Shown here: piece after piece, positions 6,907 to 7,693 of the stretch
How positions within the stretch are numbered: the first letter of the stretch is position 1
Layout: every line of letters starts with the position of its first letter
Assembly (NCBI GenBank): GCA_964430745.1
Contig: CAYSHI010000075.1
Coordinates: 1 to 7,693 of the forward strand
DNA from: CBDCGW01 sp964430745
Lineage (GTDB): Bacteria; Acidobacteriota; UBA890
Direction of reading: 5' to 3'
Length of the DNA stretch: 7,693 bases
The notes under the pieces: generated by a model
Databases searched by the model: none
The model's input: only the letters and a program-made list of their open reading frames with translations
Told to the model about the DNA's origin: nothing
Program-made: the position numbers and the translations under genes

Positions 6907-6927
6907 GGCGATCGGGCATTGATGCTC

Positions 6928-7693
6928 CTATAGATCGCAAGCGGGGGAAAGAGATTCTCCGTTGCGGCGTGGTGGTGGGAGGAGGTTGTAGACCTCACGG
7001 GCGACGTAGCGCTTGAGGCAGCGGATGATTTCCTTCTTGGAGAGGCCTTCGGTGGTGCGGCGGTCCACGTAAGCGATGGTGGGGGCGTGCCATCGCATGC
7101 GGACGATCACAACGCGGAAGAGCGCGGCGTTGGCCTGCCGGTTTCCCCCTCGATTGAGCCGATGGCGGCCGCTGGTCTTTCCGGATCCGGCCGGTATGGG
7201 GCACGCGCCACAGAGCTTGGCGAAGGCTGCTTCGGAGCGGATCCGGTTGGTGTTGTCGCCGGCAGCGACGAGGAGCTCGCCGGCGATATCGGGCCCGATC
7301 CCGAAAGCGTCGAGTAGGCGGGGCGCAGTCGCGGTGGTGAGCTTCTTCAGCCGCTTGGTGTGGGTCTTGATCTCTTCGTGCAGATCAAGCCACCGTCTCG
7401 CGAGCGAGCAGAGCACGTGACGCATCGCCACGTCGGGATCAGACGGGTCCCCGTCGCTGTCGAGCCCCACGCAGGCCGTCATCAGCTTGTGGTCACTGAG
7501 CGGTTCCAGCTTGGTTCGCAACTCATCGGAGGCCGTCACCAACGTTGCCTTGAGCGTCACGATCGCCAGGGTATGGGCCTTCACAGCCGTGTTGCGAGCA
7601 ATCCGGGTGAGTCGGATCGCCTCGACGGCACCGTCGGAGACCTTGGGAGTTGCCGTAGCCTGTCCGGCCAGGACCTGACGGGCGGCATGTTCG
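6928..7693 (-). CDS. IS110-family transposase/recombinase (N-terminus beyond the window)
   Basis: The frame is open to the right edge: codons read on from the GTG at 7584 to 7692, giving EHAARQVLAGQATATP, the stretch that normally follows the last Asp of the RuvC-like DEDD domain. About 254 residues are visible. In order: the end of the RuvC-like domain, a helical linker (near LARRWLDLHEEIKTHTKRLK, 7407-7342), then the Tnp_20 domain. That domain includes LDAFGIGPDIAGELL, CGACPIPAGSGKTSGRH, RGGNRQANAALF and TEGLSKKEIIRCLKRYVAREVY. Ser encoded at 7185-7183, in AGSGK, fits the catalytic serine of this family. IS110 recombinases are known to use a bridge RNA from the element's non-coding end to choose donor and target. 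No frameshift or stop is seen in the visible part, so the gene may be active. Its stop, TAG at 6930-6928, marks the 3' side of the element. The protein is closest in feel to actinobacterial members. Confidence 0.93.
   Translation of the reverse strand, partial: EHAARQVLAGQATATPKVSDGAVEAIRLTRIARNTAVKAHTLAIVTLKATLVTASDELRTKLEPLSDHKLMTACVGLDSDGDPSDPDVAMRHVLCSLARRWLDLHEEIKTHTKRLKKLTTATAPRLLDAFGIGPDIAGELLVAAGDNTNRIRSEAAFAKLCGACPIPAGSGKTSGRHRLNRGGNRQANAALFRVVIVRMRWHAPTIAYVDRRTTEGLSKKEIIRCLKRYVAREVYNLLPPPRRNGESLSPACDL

Larger units (their letters stand above)
6793..7693 (-). mobile_element. IS110-family insertion sequence, one end only; boundary not resolved
   Basis: The recombinase gene identifies the element. 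Family members generally lack long terminal inverted repeats and often make no target duplication, so the end cannot be placed by eye. It must lie between the cyclophilin start (6792) and the recombinase stop (6928). The given left coordinate is the outer limit, not a measured boundary. The other end and the N-terminal coding part are off the right edge. Confidence 0.6.

Noticed and set aside
6284..6940. Longer minus-strand frame overlapping the cyclophilin, including AGGAG followed by ATG at about 6919
   Set aside because: It reads the cyclophilin sequence in the wrong frame and yields an Arg-rich product. The AGGAG-ATG next to the recombinase stop is well spaced but leads to no credible protein.
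7076..7420. Plus-strand open frames opposite the IS110 recombinase
   Set aside because: Shadows of a gene with strong family motifs; no supported start or domain.
1..7693. tRNA, rRNA, CRISPR arrays, riboswitches and prophage genes
   Set aside because: Read for cloverleaf-like ends, regularly spaced repeats and phage motifs; nothing convincing was found by eye. tRNAscan-SE, Infernal and CRISPR-finder runs would settle this.

Overview
This is a high-GC bacterial chromosome segment with five recognisable protein genes and the 3' part of an insertion-sequence gene. The taxon cannot be fixed from sequence alone. Signal peptides, Shine-Dalgarno sequences and sigma-70-like promoters show it is bacterial. 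The mix of a YtcJ-type exported amidohydrolase, a PQQ-type beta-propeller and a eukaryote-like cyclophilin would fit several high-GC soil or marine phyla. The IS110 recombinase looks most like those of actinobacteria, but IS elements move between lineages, so this is weak evidence about the host. No RNA gene, CRISPR array or prophage gene was seen.

Layout, left to right. (1) 1-670 (+): the C-terminal part of a class V PLP-dependent aminotransferase / cysteine-desulfurase-like enzyme, cut by the left edge. (2) 671-780: a short gap with a candidate promoter that would give an almost leaderless mRNA. (3) 781-3048 (+): a large membrane protein with about eight N-terminal membrane segments fused to a patatin-like lipid hydrolase domain. 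(4) 3083-4819 (-): an exported YtcJ-type amidohydrolase, convergent with the patatin gene. (5) 4820-4996: a divergent regulatory region with a near-consensus promoter for the amidohydrolase. An inverted repeat, a plausible operator, overlaps that promoter. (6) 4997-6268 (+): an exported PQQ-like beta-propeller protein. (7) 6292-6792 (-): a single-domain cyclophilin, convergent with the propeller gene and strikingly like eukaryotic cyclophilin A. (8) 6793-6927: an intergenic stretch with a strong GC-rich hairpin, which must contain one end of the IS. (9) 6928 to the right edge (-): an IS110-family recombinase missing its N-terminal catalytic domain only because the window ends.

The genes do not form one evident pathway. 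The only regulatory unit that can be argued is the divergent amidohydrolase / beta-propeller pair, both exported and sharing a 177-bp intergenic region. I found no convincing new multi-gene system. The points most worth a second look are the membrane-fused patatin with an altered nucleophile elbow, the eukaryote-like cyclophilin beside an IS end, the operator-like dyad, and the IS110 end region as a possible site of guide-RNA-type structure.
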